A stretch of DNA of 64,000 bases. It comes from Aeromicrobium chenweiae. GTDB lineage: Bacteria > Actinomycetota > Actinomycetes > Propionibacteriales > Nocardioidaceae. The notes beneath the pieces are model-generated. The model worked only from the letters and a program-made list of their open reading frames with translations, did not search any database and was not told the DNA's origin. Location of the stretch: contig NZ_CP026952.1 of the NCBI RefSeq assembly GCF_003065605.1, positions 62,001-126,000 of the forward strand, written 5' to 3'. Both the position numbers and the translations under genes were made by a program. Of this stretch, positions 52,175-61,156 are shown one piece after another; position 1 is the first letter of the stretch; every line of letters begins with the position of its first letter.

Positions 52175-53644
52175 GTGGCCAAGCAGAACCGATCTCACTA
52201 CCAGCTGACCTTCGCCGTGCTCGCGGTCTCGGTCGCCAGCTTCGCCCTCCTGCAGTCGCTCGTCACGCCGGTGCTCTCCGAGATCCAGGTGGATCTCAAC
52301 ACCGACCAGACGACCGTGACCTGGGTCCTGACGGCGTACCTGCTGTCGGCGTCGGTGTTCACGCCGATCATCGGTCGCATCGGCGACAAGGTCGGCAAGG
52401 AGAAGCTGCTCGTCGTGGCCCTCGTCGGTCTCGCGATCGGCTCGATCATCGCGGCCCTCGCCACGAGCATCGGTCCCATGATCGTCGCCCGCGTCATCCA
52501 GGGCGTCGGCGGCGGCGTGCTGCCGCTCGCGTTCGGCATCATCCGCGACGAGTTCCCCGAGAAGAAGATCCCCGGCGCGGTCGGCATCATCGCCTCGCTG
52601 GCCGCCGTCGGCGCCGGCGTCGGCCTGGTCCTCGCCGGACCCATCGTGGACGCGCTGAACTACCACTGGCTGTTCTGGATCCCGGGCATCGTCACGGCCC
52701 TCGCCGCGATCGCCGCGTTCTTCGTCGTCCCGGCGTCGCCGGTGCGTACGCCGGGCAAGATCAGCGTCCTGCCCGCCGTCCTGCTGTCCGCCTGGCTCGT
52801 CTGCCTGCTGCTCGCGCTCAGCCAGGGCCGCAGCTGGGGCTGGACCTCGGGTCGCGTCCTCGGCCTGATCGTCGCCGCGGTCGTCCTGGCCGTCGCGTGG
52901 GTCGTCGTCGAGGAGCGCTCGGAGTCGCCGCTGATCGACATGACGATGATGCGCCTGCCGGCCGTGTGGACCACCAACCTCGTCGCCCTGCTCGTGGGCT
53001 TCTCGATGTACGCCTCGTTCGGCTTCCTGCCGCAGTTCACCCAGACGCCGTCGGAGGCCGGGTACGGCTTCGGCGCCTCGATCACCGAGTCCGGCCTGAT
53101 CCTGCTGCCGTCGTCCGTCACGATGTTCACCGTCGGCCTGCTCTCGGGCACGTTCGTCCGGCTGATCGGCCCCAAGACGGTGGTCGTGATCGGCAGCCTG
53201 ATCTCCGCCGCCTCGATGGCGATCCTCGCGTTCGCGCACGAGGAGAAGTGGGAGCTGTACGTCGCCAACGCCGTCATGGGCGTCGGCGTCGGCCTGATCT
53301 TCGCGTGCCTGTCCAACCTCATCGTCGCGGCGGTGCCCCCGGAGCAGACCGGTGTCGCCAGCGGCATGAACGCCAACATCCGCACGATCGGCGGATCGGT
53401 CGGTGCCGCGGTCATGGCCAGCGTCGTCACGGCGTCGGTGTTCCCCAACGGCCTGCCGAAGGAGTCCGGCTACACCAACGGATTCCTGATGCTGACCATC
53501 GCGTTCATCGTCGCGGCGCTCGTCGCGCTGCTGATCCCGCGGGTCAAGCGTGACGTCATCGAGGACCACCTCGCCGACGAGCCCGAGCACGCCGAGCTCG
53601 GCATGGTCGCCGCCGGCACCCTGGTCGGCGACAAGAGCGAGTAG
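52175..53644 (+). CDS. MFS exporter C (DHA2-type)
   Basis: 489-residue, 14-helix DHA2 antiporter, the closest relative in the window of exporter A (shared stretch TDQTTVTWVLTAYLLSASVF). GTG 52175 aligns with the N-terminus of exporter A, so the upstream frame is not needed. The C-terminal tail is unrelated to A's tail. The substrate is unknown. A strong terminator follows. Confidence 0.9.
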   Translation: MAKQNRSHYQLTFAVLAVSVASFALLQSLVTPVLSEIQVDLNTDQTTVTWVLTAYLLSASVFTPIIGRIGDKVGKEKLLVVALVGLAIGSIIAALATSIGPMIVARVIQGVGGGVLPLAFGIIRDEFPEKKIPGAVGIIASLAAVGAGVGLVLAGPIVDALNYHWLFWIPGIVTALAAIAAFFVVPASPVRTPGKISVLPAVLLSAWLVCLLLALSQGRSWGWTSGRVLGLIVAAVVLAVAWVVVEERSESPLIDMTMMRLPAVWTTNLVALLVGFSMYASFGFLPQFTQTPSEAGYGFGASITESGLILLPSSVTMFTVGLLSGTFVRLIGPKTVVVIGSLISAASMAILAFAHEEKWELYVANAVMGVGVGLIFACLSNLIVAAVPPEQTGVASGMNANIRTIGGSVGAAVMASVVTASVFPNGLPKESGYTNGFLMLTIAFIVAALVALLIPRVKRDVIEDHLADEPEHAELGMVAAGTLVGDKSE

Positions 53645-53652
53645 CACCTGAC

Positions 53653-53680
53653 GGTCCCGCCGGCACACGCCGGCGGGACC
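53653..53680 (+). terminator. Hairpin terminator after exporter C
   Basis: A perfect 12-bp stem GGTCCCGCCGGC (53653-53664 against 53669-53680) with loop ACAC, 8 nt after the stop. Confidence 0.85.
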
Positions 53681-53790
53681 GCGCGGGTCGCGGTGCTGAC
53701 GACCGGGACGTCGTGCCGTTCGAGGACCTCGCGTCCGGCGTCAAGGAAGGCCGCTGGTGCGAGCCGCGTGTCCTGCGGATGGACGACTGA
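53681..53790 (+). other. Possible coding remnant
   Basis: A 36-codon open stretch ending at TGA 53788-53790 reads DVVPFEDLASGVKEGRWCEP, then RVLRMDD. It has strong codon-position bias but no start codon, because the frame begins in the preceding terminator. It may be the end of a lost gene. I do not recognise the family. Confidence 0.25.
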
Positions 53791-53808
53791 ACGCGTCAGG
53801 GGAACATC

Positions 53809-54855
53809 GTGGCCGACAAAGTGGTTGAAACTTCTATGAAGAACGTCGGTTTCCTTTCCTTCGGTCACTACCAGCCCGTGCCCGGGTCGCAGACCCGTAC
53901 GGCATCGGACGTCATGCTCCAGTCGATCGACCTCGCGGTCGCGGCGGAGGAGCTGGGCATCGACGGCGCCTACTTCCGCGTCCACCACTTCGCGCGGCAG
54001 CTCGCCTCGCCGTTCCCGCTGCTCGCGGCGGTCGGCGCCCGGACCAGCCGGATCGAGATCGGCACCGGCGTGATCGACATGCGCTACGAGAACCCCCTCT
54101 ACATGGCCGAGGACGCCGCCGCGGCGGACCTCATCAACGAGGGGAGGCTGCAGCTCGGCATCAGCCGCGGATCACCGGAGACCGCGGTGCGCGGCTACGA
54201 GGCGTTCGGCCACGTGCCGCCCGAGGGCAGCAGCGACGCCGACATGGCCCGCGCCCACACCGAGCTGTTCCGCGCCGCGATCGCCGGTGCCGGGCTCGTC
54301 GACTCCGACCCGCGGATGACCGGGCGCTCGGTGCGCCTGCCGGTGATGCCGCAGGCCCCCGGTCTGTCCGACCGCATCTGGTGGGGCTCCGGCACCCGCG
54401 CGAGCGCCGAGTGGACCGCTGAGCAGGGCATGAACCTGATGAGCTCGACCCTCCTCACCGAGGACACGGGCGTGCCGTTCGACCAGCTGCAGCTCGAGCA
54501 GATCGAGCGGTTCCGCACGGCATGGGCTGCCGCGGGCTGGCAGCGTGAGCCCCGCGTCTCGGTGAGCCGCAGCGTCATCCCCGTGCTCGACGCGCAGGAC
54601 CGCGCGTGGTTCGGCGAGCGCTCGGGCGACGACCAGGTCGGACACCTCGACGGCGGGCTCGCCCGCTTCGGCAAGTCGTACGTCGGTGAGCCCGACCAGC
54701 TCGCGGAGGAGCTCGCCGCGGACGTCGCGGTGCAGGCCGCGGACTCGCTGCTGCTGACCGTGCCCAACCAGCTCGGCGTCGACTACAACGCCCGGCTCCT
54801 GTCGGCCCTCGCCGACCACGTCCTCCCCGCCATCGGCTGGAAGCCCCGCACGTAA
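53809..54855 (+). CDS. LLM-class flavin-dependent oxidoreductase
   Basis: 348-residue bacterial-luciferase-like TIM-barrel monooxygenase. Family cues are VGFLSFGHYQPVPG, ASPFPLLAAVGARTSRIEIG, GTGVIDMRYENPLYMAEDAA and LQLGISRGSPETAVRGYEAF. The cofactor would be FMN or F420; the substrate is unknown. GTG 53809 has AGGGGAAC 4-8 nt before it; the ATG at 53836 is a plausible alternative. Its stop is directly followed by the palindromic repeat array. Confidence 0.9.
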   Translation: MADKVVETSMKNVGFLSFGHYQPVPGSQTRTASDVMLQSIDLAVAAEELGIDGAYFRVHHFARQLASPFPLLAAVGARTSRIEIGTGVIDMRYENPLYMAEDAAAADLINEGRLQLGISRGSPETAVRGYEAFGHVPPEGSSDADMARAHTELFRAAIAGAGLVDSDPRMTGRSVRLPVMPQAPGLSDRIWWGSGTRASAEWTAEQGMNLMSSTLLTEDTGVPFDQLQLEQIERFRTAWAAAGWQREPRVSVSRSVIPVLDAQDRAWFGERSGDDQVGHLDGGLARFGKSYVGEPDQLAEELAADVAVQAADSLLLTVPNQLGVDYNARLLSALADHVLPAIGWKPRT

Positions 54856-54858
54856 CGG

Positions 54859-55218
54859 CGTTCGCCAAGGAGGCCGCTTGCGGCCGACTGTGAGCGGAGC
54901 GAGGCGAACGTCAGCTGGTTGGCTCGGGTTCGCCTCGCTGCGCTCACGGTCGCTTCGCTCCCTGGCGAACGTGAGGGAGGTGTTCGCCAAGGAGGCCGCT
55001 TGCGGCCGACTGTGAGCGGAGCGAGGCGAACGTCGCTGGTCGGCTTGGGTTCGCCTCGCTGCGCTCACGGTCGCTTCGCTCCCTGGCGAACGTGAGGGAG
55101 GTGTTCGCCAAGGAGGCCGCTTGCGGCCGACTGTGAGCGGAGCGAGGCGGACGTCAACTGGTTGGCTCGGGTTCGCCTCGCTTCGCTGCGCTCACGGTCG
55201 CTTCGCTCCCTGGCGAAC
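54859..55218. repeat. Palindromic repeat array 2
   Basis: Three copies of a 121-122-bp compound unit. Each has an A element (54859-54910, 54982-55031, 55103-55152), which is the array-1 element inverted, with arms GTTCGCC/GGCGAAC and inner palindrome GGCCGC-TT-GCGGCC. Each also has a shorter B element (54928-54970, 55049-55091, 55171-55218), which keeps the outer arms but lacks the inner palindrome. Fills the gap between the oxidoreductase and the dehydrogenase gene. Confidence 0.92.
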
Positions 55219-55227
55219 GTGGGGCTG

Positions 55228-58026
55228 CTAGCGGGTGGCTTGTTCTAGGAGCTCGAGGATGTGGCGGTACTCGTGGCCGGTGGCGCGGCTGAGGCCGATC
55301 TCGCAGGTGCGGTTCGTCGAGGCGTAGGCGGCGAACTGCCGGCCGTTGACCTCGGTGGCCTCCGGCGCCGTGGCCGACGCCGTGAGCTCGGGGTGGAGCA
55401 GCCCGCGGTCGCCCGCGAAGGCGCAGCAGCCCCAGTCGTCCGGGACGAACGCATCGGACGAGATCGCGGCCGCGACGGCCACCAGGTCGCCGTCCATGCC
55501 GAGCTGCCTGGACGAGCACGTCGGGTGCAACGCGATCGACGCCACGGGCGCGGTGACCGACACCCGGTTGAGGACGTGCTCGCGCACGAAGCTGACCGCG
55601 TCGACGAAGCGCAACGACGCGAAGTCACCCTCGGCGGCGAGCCGGCGCATCGTGTCGAGCCCCTCGGTGCAGCTGGACGCGTCGCACACGACGGGCAGAC
55701 GTCCGCCCTGCGTCGCCCGCCAGAGCGTCGGCAGCACGTCGCCGCTCATCTGCTCGAACCCATCGGAGAAGCCCTTGGACTTCCACGGCGTCCCGCAGCA
55801 CAGGGAGCCGATGCCGTCCGGGACGACGACACCCACCCCAGCCCGCTCGCACAGGGCGAGGAACGCGGCCGAGACCCCGTCCCCGTCGCCGGCTGGGCCG
55901 AACATGCTGTTGATGCATGCGGGGAAGTAGACGGCGACCGGGTCCGCGGTCTGCAACGGCACCCGCTTGGCGCCGCCGCGTGGCAGTCCCGCGTCGTACA
56001 GCGGGACGGTGTCGGTGCCCAGCACCGCGCGGCCCGCCTTGGTGGCGCCGGTCGCCAATGGCGCAGGCACCGCGTCGGCCATCGTCAGCGCCGCGCCCCC
56101 GAGGCGGGACACGCCGTCCCAGTGCTTGGCGGCGCTCTTCCAGGCGGCCTGCCCGATCGCGCCGGCGTTCTCCTGACGGAGCCGGCGCACGAGGTCACCG
56201 GTGTTGATCGCCACCGGGCACGCGGTCTGGCACATGCCGTCGACCGCGCACGTCTCGACGCCGTCGTACTCGTAGTCGTTGCGCAGCTCGGCCAGCAGGT
56301 CGAGGTCGCCGGACTGCTCCGCGGCCCGCATCTCGCGGCGCACGACGATGCGCTGCCGCGGCGTCATGGTCAGGTCCTTCGACGGGCACACCGGCTCGCA
56401 GTAGCCGCACTCGACACAACGGTCGACCTCGGACTCGACCGTCGGCACCATCTTCAGGTCCCGCAGGTACGCGTCCGGATCGTCCGACAGCACGACACCG
56501 GGGTTGAGCAGCCCGCGCGGATCGCACAGGCTCTTGACCTGGGTCATGACGTCGTACAGCTCGTCGCCGTACTGGCGGCGCACGAACGGGGCCATGATGC
56601 GCCCGGTGCCGTGCTCGGCCTTGAGCGAGCCGCCATGGGCCAGGACCAGCTCGACCATGTCCTCGGTGAACCGCCGGTACCGCTCCAGGCTGGCCGGGTT
56701 GTCGAAACGCTCGTTGAGCATGAAGTGGATGTTGCCGTCCTTGGCGTGCCCGAAGATGACGCTGTTCTCGTAGCCGTGCTCGTCGAAGAGGCCGATGAGC
56801 TCCTCGCAGGTCGCACCCAGCTCCGCCACGGGGACGACGACGTCCTCGAGCAGCGCAGTCGTCCCGGGCGAGCGGGCCTCGGCGACGGCTGTGTAGAGGC
56901 CCTTGCGGATGTGCCAGAGCCGCGCCCGGCTCGCCGGGTCGCGCGTGAGCTCGACGGGGGCGACCAGCGGCAGGGTGTCCAGGACGCGGGCGCTGCGGGC
57001 GGTCAGCTCGTCCAGCCCCTTCGCATCGGCCGCCTGCAGCTCGATGAGCAGCGCAGCGTGCGCCTGCACGGTGAGCCCGGTCAGCTCGGCGGGCGCGTCC
57101 GGCAGCTGCTGGGCGACGCGCAGCGACGTCGCGTCCATGAGCTCGATCGTGGCCAGTCCGGCGTCGACGAGCGCGGGCAGCGCAGCGGTCGCGTCGGCCA
57201 GGTCCGCGAAGATCGCCAGGCCCGTCGCGGCGGCGGGCATCAGCTCGACGGTATGGAAGGTGGCCTCGGCGACGAAGCCCAGCGTCCCCTCGCTGCCGAC
57301 CATGAGGTGGGTGAGGATGTCGACCGGCCGGGTGAAGTCCACGAAGGCGTTGACGGAGTAGCCCATCGTGTTCTTCATCGCGAACAAGCGGCGGATGGTC
57401 CCCGTGGACGTCGCGTCGCCGCGCACCCGGTCGCGCAGCGCCGTCAGGCCGGCGTACAGCTCCGGCTCGTCGCGCGCGAGGCGCGTGTCGGCGTCCGGGT
57501 GCGCGGAGTCGACCAGGGTGCCGCTCGGCAGGACGTACACGAGCGACTCGAGCGTGCGGTACGTGTTCTGCTCGGTGCCGCAGGCCATCCCGCTGGAGTT
57601 GTTGGCGACCACGCCGCCGATCGTGCAGGCCGACTCGCTCGCGGGATCCGGGCCGAGCTTGCGTCCCAGTCGCGTCAGTCGCAGGTTGACCTGGCGAACC
57701 GTCGCGCCCGGCTGCACCGTCACGCGTCCGCCGCCGTCGAGCACGCTGATGGTGCGGAACGCGCGTCGGGTGTCGACCAGGAGACCGTCCGTCACCGCCT
57801 GGCCGCTCAGGCTCGTCCCGCCCGAGCGGAACGTCACCGGGATGTTCTGGGCGTGGCTCGCCCGGAACAGCTGCGCGATGTCGGCCGCCGACTCGGGCAT
57901 CACGACGGCCCGCGGGTGCAGCAGGTAGTGCGACGCGTCGTGGGAGTAGGCCAACCGGTCGATCGCCCGGTCGGTCACCGGAACGTCCAGGCCGAGCTGG
58001 TCGATCAGGGTCTCAGTGGTGGTCAC
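55228..58026 (-). CDS. FAD-linked / Fe-S D-lactate (2-hydroxyacid) dehydrogenase
   Basis: 932 residues. An N-terminal FAD-binding PCMH domain (about 25-260) has VTFRSGGTSLSGQAVTDGLL and GGVVANNSSGMACG; a FAD-oxidase C domain follows to about 530. Two ferredoxin-type sites (CVECGYCEPVCPSKD and CAVDGMCQTACPV) and two cysteine-rich heterodisulfide-type motifs (SLCCGTPWKSKG and GCCAFAGDRG) follow. This is the single-chain architecture of membrane-associated D-lactate or D-2-hydroxyacid:quinone oxidoreductases. GTG 58026 has AGGAG 7 nt upstream; a GTG at 58041 is less likely. It follows the KDG kinase gene by 39 nt and may be part of the same operon. Confidence 0.88.
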   Translation of the reverse strand: MTTTETLIDQLGLDVPVTDRAIDRLAYSHDASHYLLHPRAVVMPESAADIAQLFRASHAQNIPVTFRSGGTSLSGQAVTDGLLVDTRRAFRTISVLDGGGRVTVQPGATVRQVNLRLTRLGRKLGPDPASESACTIGGVVANNSSGMACGTEQNTYRTLESLVYVLPSGTLVDSAHPDADTRLARDEPELYAGLTALRDRVRGDATSTGTIRRLFAMKNTMGYSVNAFVDFTRPVDILTHLMVGSEGTLGFVAEATFHTVELMPAAATGLAIFADLADATAALPALVDAGLATIELMDATSLRVAQQLPDAPAELTGLTVQAHAALLIELQAADAKGLDELTARSARVLDTLPLVAPVELTRDPASRARLWHIRKGLYTAVAEARSPGTTALLEDVVVPVAELGATCEELIGLFDEHGYENSVIFGHAKDGNIHFMLNERFDNPASLERYRRFTEDMVELVLAHGGSLKAEHGTGRIMAPFVRRQYGDELYDVMTQVKSLCDPRGLLNPGVVLSDDPDAYLRDLKMVPTVESEVDRCVECGYCEPVCPSKDLTMTPRQRIVVRREMRAAEQSGDLDLLAELRNDYEYDGVETCAVDGMCQTACPVAINTGDLVRRLRQENAGAIGQAAWKSAAKHWDGVSRLGGAALTMADAVPAPLATGATKAGRAVLGTDTVPLYDAGLPRGGAKRVPLQTADPVAVYFPACINSMFGPAGDGDGVSAAFLALCERAGVGVVVPDGIGSLCCGTPWKSKGFSDGFEQMSGDVLPTLWRATQGGRLPVVCDASSCTEGLDTMRRLAAEGDFASLRFVDAVSFVREHVLNRVSVTAPVASIALHPTCSSRQLGMDGDLVAVAAAISSDAFVPDDWGCCAFAGDRGLLHPELTASATAPEATEVNGRQFAAYASTNRTCEIGLSRATGHEYRHILELLEQATR

Positions 58027-58065
58027 GGGACTGCTCCTCACGGGTGGTCGGCGGTGCGGTCATCG

Positions 58066-59028
58066 TCAGCGGTCCACGGACTCGTTCGAGGTGAGGCGAG
58101 CGAGCTCGGAGCGGCGGGGCAGGCCCTCCCAGTCGCCGGGGACCAGGCAGGCGTAGGCGCCGACCGTCACCGCGGTGGTCAGCCGGGTCGCGACGGGCTC
58201 GCCCAGCAGGTAGTCGGCGAGGTAGCCGGCGACGAACGCATCGCCCGCGCCCACCGTGTCGAGCGCCTGGATCGGGATCGCGGCCCGTTCGTGCTCCTGC
58301 CCGTCGACGACCGCGACGGCTCCCAGCGAGCCCAGCTTCACGACGGCCTCACCTGCTCCCATCTCGACCAGCCCGTGCGCCAAGGCGAGCGGGGTGCCGT
58401 CGGCACCCAGCGCGATCGCCGCCTCCTCGTCCCCGCCGAAGACGATGTCGGTGTCGGGGATGATTCGACGGTACGCCTCGGCGGCGTCCTCGGTCGTCCA
58501 GAGCTTGCCGCGGTAGTTCAGGTCGAACGAGATCGTCACGCCGGCGTCCTTCGCGACGGCGATCGCGTGGTCGGTGACCTCACGCATGTCGTCGGACAAC
58601 GCCGGCGAGATGCCGGTCAGGTGCAGCACCGCCGCACCGCGGATCAGGTCGTCGTCGACGTCGGCGACGCTGAGGCGCGAACCGGCCAGGCCCGCCCGGT
58701 AGTACTCGATCCGGGTCTCCGCCTGGGTGCGCCGCTCCTTGAACATGAGGGCGGTCGGGGCGTCGGCGTCGCGGACGCCCACGGTCCGCACGCCCTCGGC
58801 GCGGATCTCGCGCAGGACGAGGTCGCCGAACGGGTCGTCGCCGACCTTGCCGATCCAGGTCGCGTCGACGCCCAGCCTGCTCAGTGCGATCGCCACGTTG
58901 CTCTCGGCGCCGCCGATGCCCAGGCACAGGCTGGCCCCGTTGATGATCGGACCGATCGTGCTCGTGCTGACCAGGGCCATGGTCTCGCCCAGGGTGACGA
59001 CGCCACCCCGCGCCCGGCTCTCGCTCAT
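58066..59028 (-). CDS. kdgK: 2-keto-3-deoxygluconate kinase (PfkB family)
   Basis: 320-residue ribokinase-fold sugar kinase. GGAESNVAIALSRLG (substrate glycine loop), TGISPALSDDM, and the PfkB signature DTVGAGDAFVAGYLADYLLG with the catalytic Asp are visible. The sequence MALVST near the N-terminus resembles KdgK members. Phosphorylates 2-keto-3-deoxygluconate to KDPG. ATG 59028 overlaps the end of the aldolase gene. The aldolase that uses its product is adjacent, which strongly supports the KDG assignment. Confidence 0.87.
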   Translation of the reverse strand: MSESRARGGVVTLGETMALVSTSTIGPIINGASLCLGIGGAESNVAIALSRLGVDATWIGKVGDDPFGDLVLREIRAEGVRTVGVRDADAPTALMFKERRTQAETRIEYYRAGLAGSRLSVADVDDDLIRGAAVLHLTGISPALSDDMREVTDHAIAVAKDAGVTISFDLNYRGKLWTTEDAAEAYRRIIPDTDIVFGGDEEAAIALGADGTPLALAHGLVEMGAGEAVVKLGSLGAVAVVDGQEHERAAIPIQALDTVGAGDAFVAGYLADYLLGEPVATRLTTAVTVGAYACLVPGDWEGLPRRSELARLTSNESVDR

Positions 59029-59687
59029 CGGACCGCTCGTTCCGCCGTCGCGACGTCGACCACGCGACGGGCCCGGGTCGCCAGGTCGACGAGGGAGCCC
59101 CCGCTCAAGGCGTCGCCCACCAAGGGGCCGCCCAGGCTGACGGCCGCGGCGCCGGCGCGCAGCCAGGACGCGATGTCGTCCAGCGCGACGCCGCCCGAGG
59201 GGATGAACTGCAGGTCGGGGAACGGCCCGCGCAGGTGCTTGCCGTACTGCGGGCCGACGGTCTCTGCGGGGAAGATCTTGACCGCGGTCGCACCGGCCTC
59301 CCAGGCGGAGAGGACCTCGGTCGGGCTCAGCGCGCCGGGGTAGACCCGCACGCCGTTGCGCACCGCGAACTCGATGACGTCCGTGTCGACGACGGGCGCG
59401 ACGAGATAGCTCGCCCCGGCGTCGACGGCCTGCCGGGCCTGCTCCACGGTCGTCACGGTGCCGACACCCAGCTCGGCGTCGTCCAGCCGCTTGACCAGCG
59501 TCGGCAGGTGCTCACTCGTGCCGGGCGTCGTCAGCGTCAGCTCGATGCTCCGCACGCCGTTCTCGACCAGCACGTCGACCACGCGGTCGTACGCAGTGGC
59601 CTCCTCGGCGCGCAGCACCGCGATGACGGGGGTCTCCTGCAGGACCGGGGAGACCGTCAGGCGTGCGGCCGATCCGGGGGCGATCAC
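59025..59687 (-). CDS. eda: KDPG / KHG aldolase
   Basis: 220-residue class I aldolase. VIAVLRAEEATAYDRVVDVL, ELTLTTPGTSEHL, VGTVTTVEQARQAVDAGASY and the Schiff-base lysine in AVKIFPAETVGPQYGKHLRG are diagnostic. Cleaves KDPG to pyruvate and glyceraldehyde-3-phosphate (or 4-hydroxy-2-oxoglutarate). GTG 59687 overlaps the RidA stop (GTGA). Works directly after KdgK. Confidence 0.93.
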   Translation of the reverse strand: MIAPGSAARLTVSPVLQETPVIAVLRAEEATAYDRVVDVLVENGVRSIELTLTTPGTSEHLPTLVKRLDDAELGVGTVTTVEQARQAVDAGASYLVAPVVDTDVIEFAVRNGVRVYPGALSPTEVLSAWEAGATAVKIFPAETVGPQYGKHLRGPFPDLQFIPSGGVALDDIASWLRAGAAAVSLGGPLVGDALSGGSLVDLATRARRVVDVATAERAVR

Positions 59688-60064
59688 TGGTCGAGGGCCA
59701 CGACGACATCGATCTCGACCAGGATGTCGGCCAGCGTCGAGCCGACGGTCGTGCGGACGGGGAACGGCTCGGTGAAGAACTCGGCGTAGGCGCGGTTGTA
59801 CTCGTCGAAGTCCCGGTGGAGGTGCTCCAGGTGGACGGTCGACTTCACGACGTCGTCCATGTCGGCGCCGTGGGCCTGCAGCACCGCGCGGATGTTGCGC
59901 AGGACCTGCCGGGTCTGGTCACCGACGTTGTCCGCGATCTCCCCGGTCTGCGGGTCCTGCGGGCCGAACCCGGCCGTGTAGAGGAATCCGTTGGCGACGA
60001 TTCCCTGGCTGTACGGGCCGACCGGCGCGGGGGCGTCGGCGATGGCGATCGACTTCTTGGTCAT
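59684..60064 (-). CDS. ridA: RidA-family imine deaminase
   Basis: 126-residue RidA/YjgF protein: PVGPYSQGIVANGFLYTAG, QTRQVLRNIRAVLQAHGADM (arginine-containing), and PVRTTVGSTLADILVEIDVV with the conserved C-terminal Glu/Asp. RidA hydrolyses reactive enamine/imine intermediates released by PLP-dependent lyases. A PLP enzyme is encoded in the same operon, so that pairing is probably meaningful. Confidence 0.93.
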   Translation of the reverse strand: MTKKSIAIADAPAPVGPYSQGIVANGFLYTAGFGPQDPQTGEIADNVGDQTRQVLRNIRAVLQAHGADMDDVVKSTVHLEHLHRDFDEYNRAYAEFFTEPFPVRTTVGSTLADILVEIDVVVALDQ

Positions 60065-60109
60065 GACTGTCTCCTCGTGTTGCGATGGATGGTCGAGAGG
60101 GGCGCCGGG

Positions 60110-61156
60110 TCAGCTGTCGGCGAGGGCCAGGTTGTGCACCTGGCGGCGTACCCGGACGATCGCGTCGCCGGTGCGCGACGGATGCACCCGGTTGGTGAGC
60201 AGGACGACGTAGCGACCGGCGTCGGGGTCGACCCACAGGGACGTGCCGGTGAACCCGGTGTGGCCGTAGCCCCGCGGACCGATCAGGTCGCCCGCAGGGG
60301 AGAGGGTCGCGTCCTGGCCCTGCCAGCCGAGCGAGCGGCGCAGGTTGAGGTGGTCGGTCCGTGGCTCGATCATGGTCCGGTGGCCGGCCGGCGACAGCAT
60401 GCGGCCGTCGCGTCCGCGTCCCTCGGCGCACAGCGTCCGGCCGAGCTGCTCCATGTCGGCGAGGGTCGAGAACAGCCCGGCGTGACCGGCCGGTGCGCCC
60501 AGCACCACGGCGTTCTCGTCGTGGACCTGGCCCTGGACGACGGTGCCGCGCCACGGGTCGTCCTCGGTCGCGACGGCGTGGCGCTGCTGCGCGTCCGGGA
60601 CGCCGAACGCCGTGTCGGGCATGCCCGCCGGGGCGCTGACGCGTTCTGCGACGAGCCGGTCGAGCGGGAGACCGGATGCGGCCTCGGCCATGAGGCCCAG
60701 CACGATGAATCCCTGGGACGAGTAGACGACGGCGGTGTCCGGCGGTCCGAGCAGGGGCAGCTCGCGGATCGCCGTGAGCATCTCCTCGCGGGTGGGGCTG
60801 GACGCGTACAGCGGCACCTGGCCGGGGATCCCCGACGTGTGGCTCAGCAGCTGGCGCACGGTCAGGGTGGCCTTGTCGGTGCCGGCGTAGTCGGGCAGGT
60901 GGTCGGCGATGGTGTCGTCGAGCGTCAGGTGACCGGACTCGACCAGCGACATGACCGCGATCGCGACGATCGGCTTGGTCACCGAGGCGAGGTCCCACCG
61001 GCTGTGCTCCTCGACCGCCGGCCCGTCCCACGAGAGCGTGCCGACGAGTCCCCGGGCGGACGGACCCTCGGCGGTGCCGTGGGACCAGGCCGCCGCGGAG
61101 AAGACGCCGCGTTCGCGGGCCTCGGTCAGCGTGGAGTCGATGCGATGCATGCTCAC
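60110..61156 (-). CDS. Beta-lactamase-fold serine hydrolase
   Basis: 348 residues of the class C beta-lactamase/penicillin-binding-like family, with no signal peptide, so cytoplasmic. Nucleophile Ser and Lys in LASVTKPIVAIAVMSL (SxxK), Tyr in YSSQG (YxS), and HTGFTGTSL in place of the KTG box. Relatives include esterases, D-amino-acid amidases and the B. subtilis muropeptide amidase AmiE. The HTG variant fits esterase or amidase activity rather than beta-lactam breakdown. GTG 61156 overlaps the ABC gene stop (GTGA). It probably processes the imported substrate. Confidence 0.85.
   Translation of the reverse strand: MSMHRIDSTLTEARERGVFSAAAWSHGTAEGPSARGLVGTLSWDGPAVEEHSRWDLASVTKPIVAIAVMSLVESGHLTLDDTIADHLPDYAGTDKATLTVRQLLSHTSGIPGQVPLYASSPTREEMLTAIRELPLLGPPDTAVVYSSQGFIVLGLMAEAASGLPLDRLVAERVSAPAGMPDTAFGVPDAQQRHAVATEDDPWRGTVVQGQVHDENAVVLGAPAGHAGLFSTLADMEQLGRTLCAEGRGRDGRMLSPAGHRTMIEPRTDHLNLRRSLGWQGQDATLSPAGDLIGPRGYGHTGFTGTSLWVDPDAGRYVVLLTNRVHPSRTGDAIVRVRRQVHNLALADS

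Noticed and set aside
55261..59343. Very long open frame on the plus strand antisense to the dehydrogenase, kinase and aldolase genes
   Set aside because: It is an artefact of high G+C; its translation is low-complexity Arg/Val/Gly/His-rich, and the minus strand carries well-recognised enzymes.
60110..61156. Beta-lactamase conferring antibiotic resistance
   Set aside because: No signal peptide, an HTG box instead of KTG, and its place in a catabolic operon favour an esterase or amidase.
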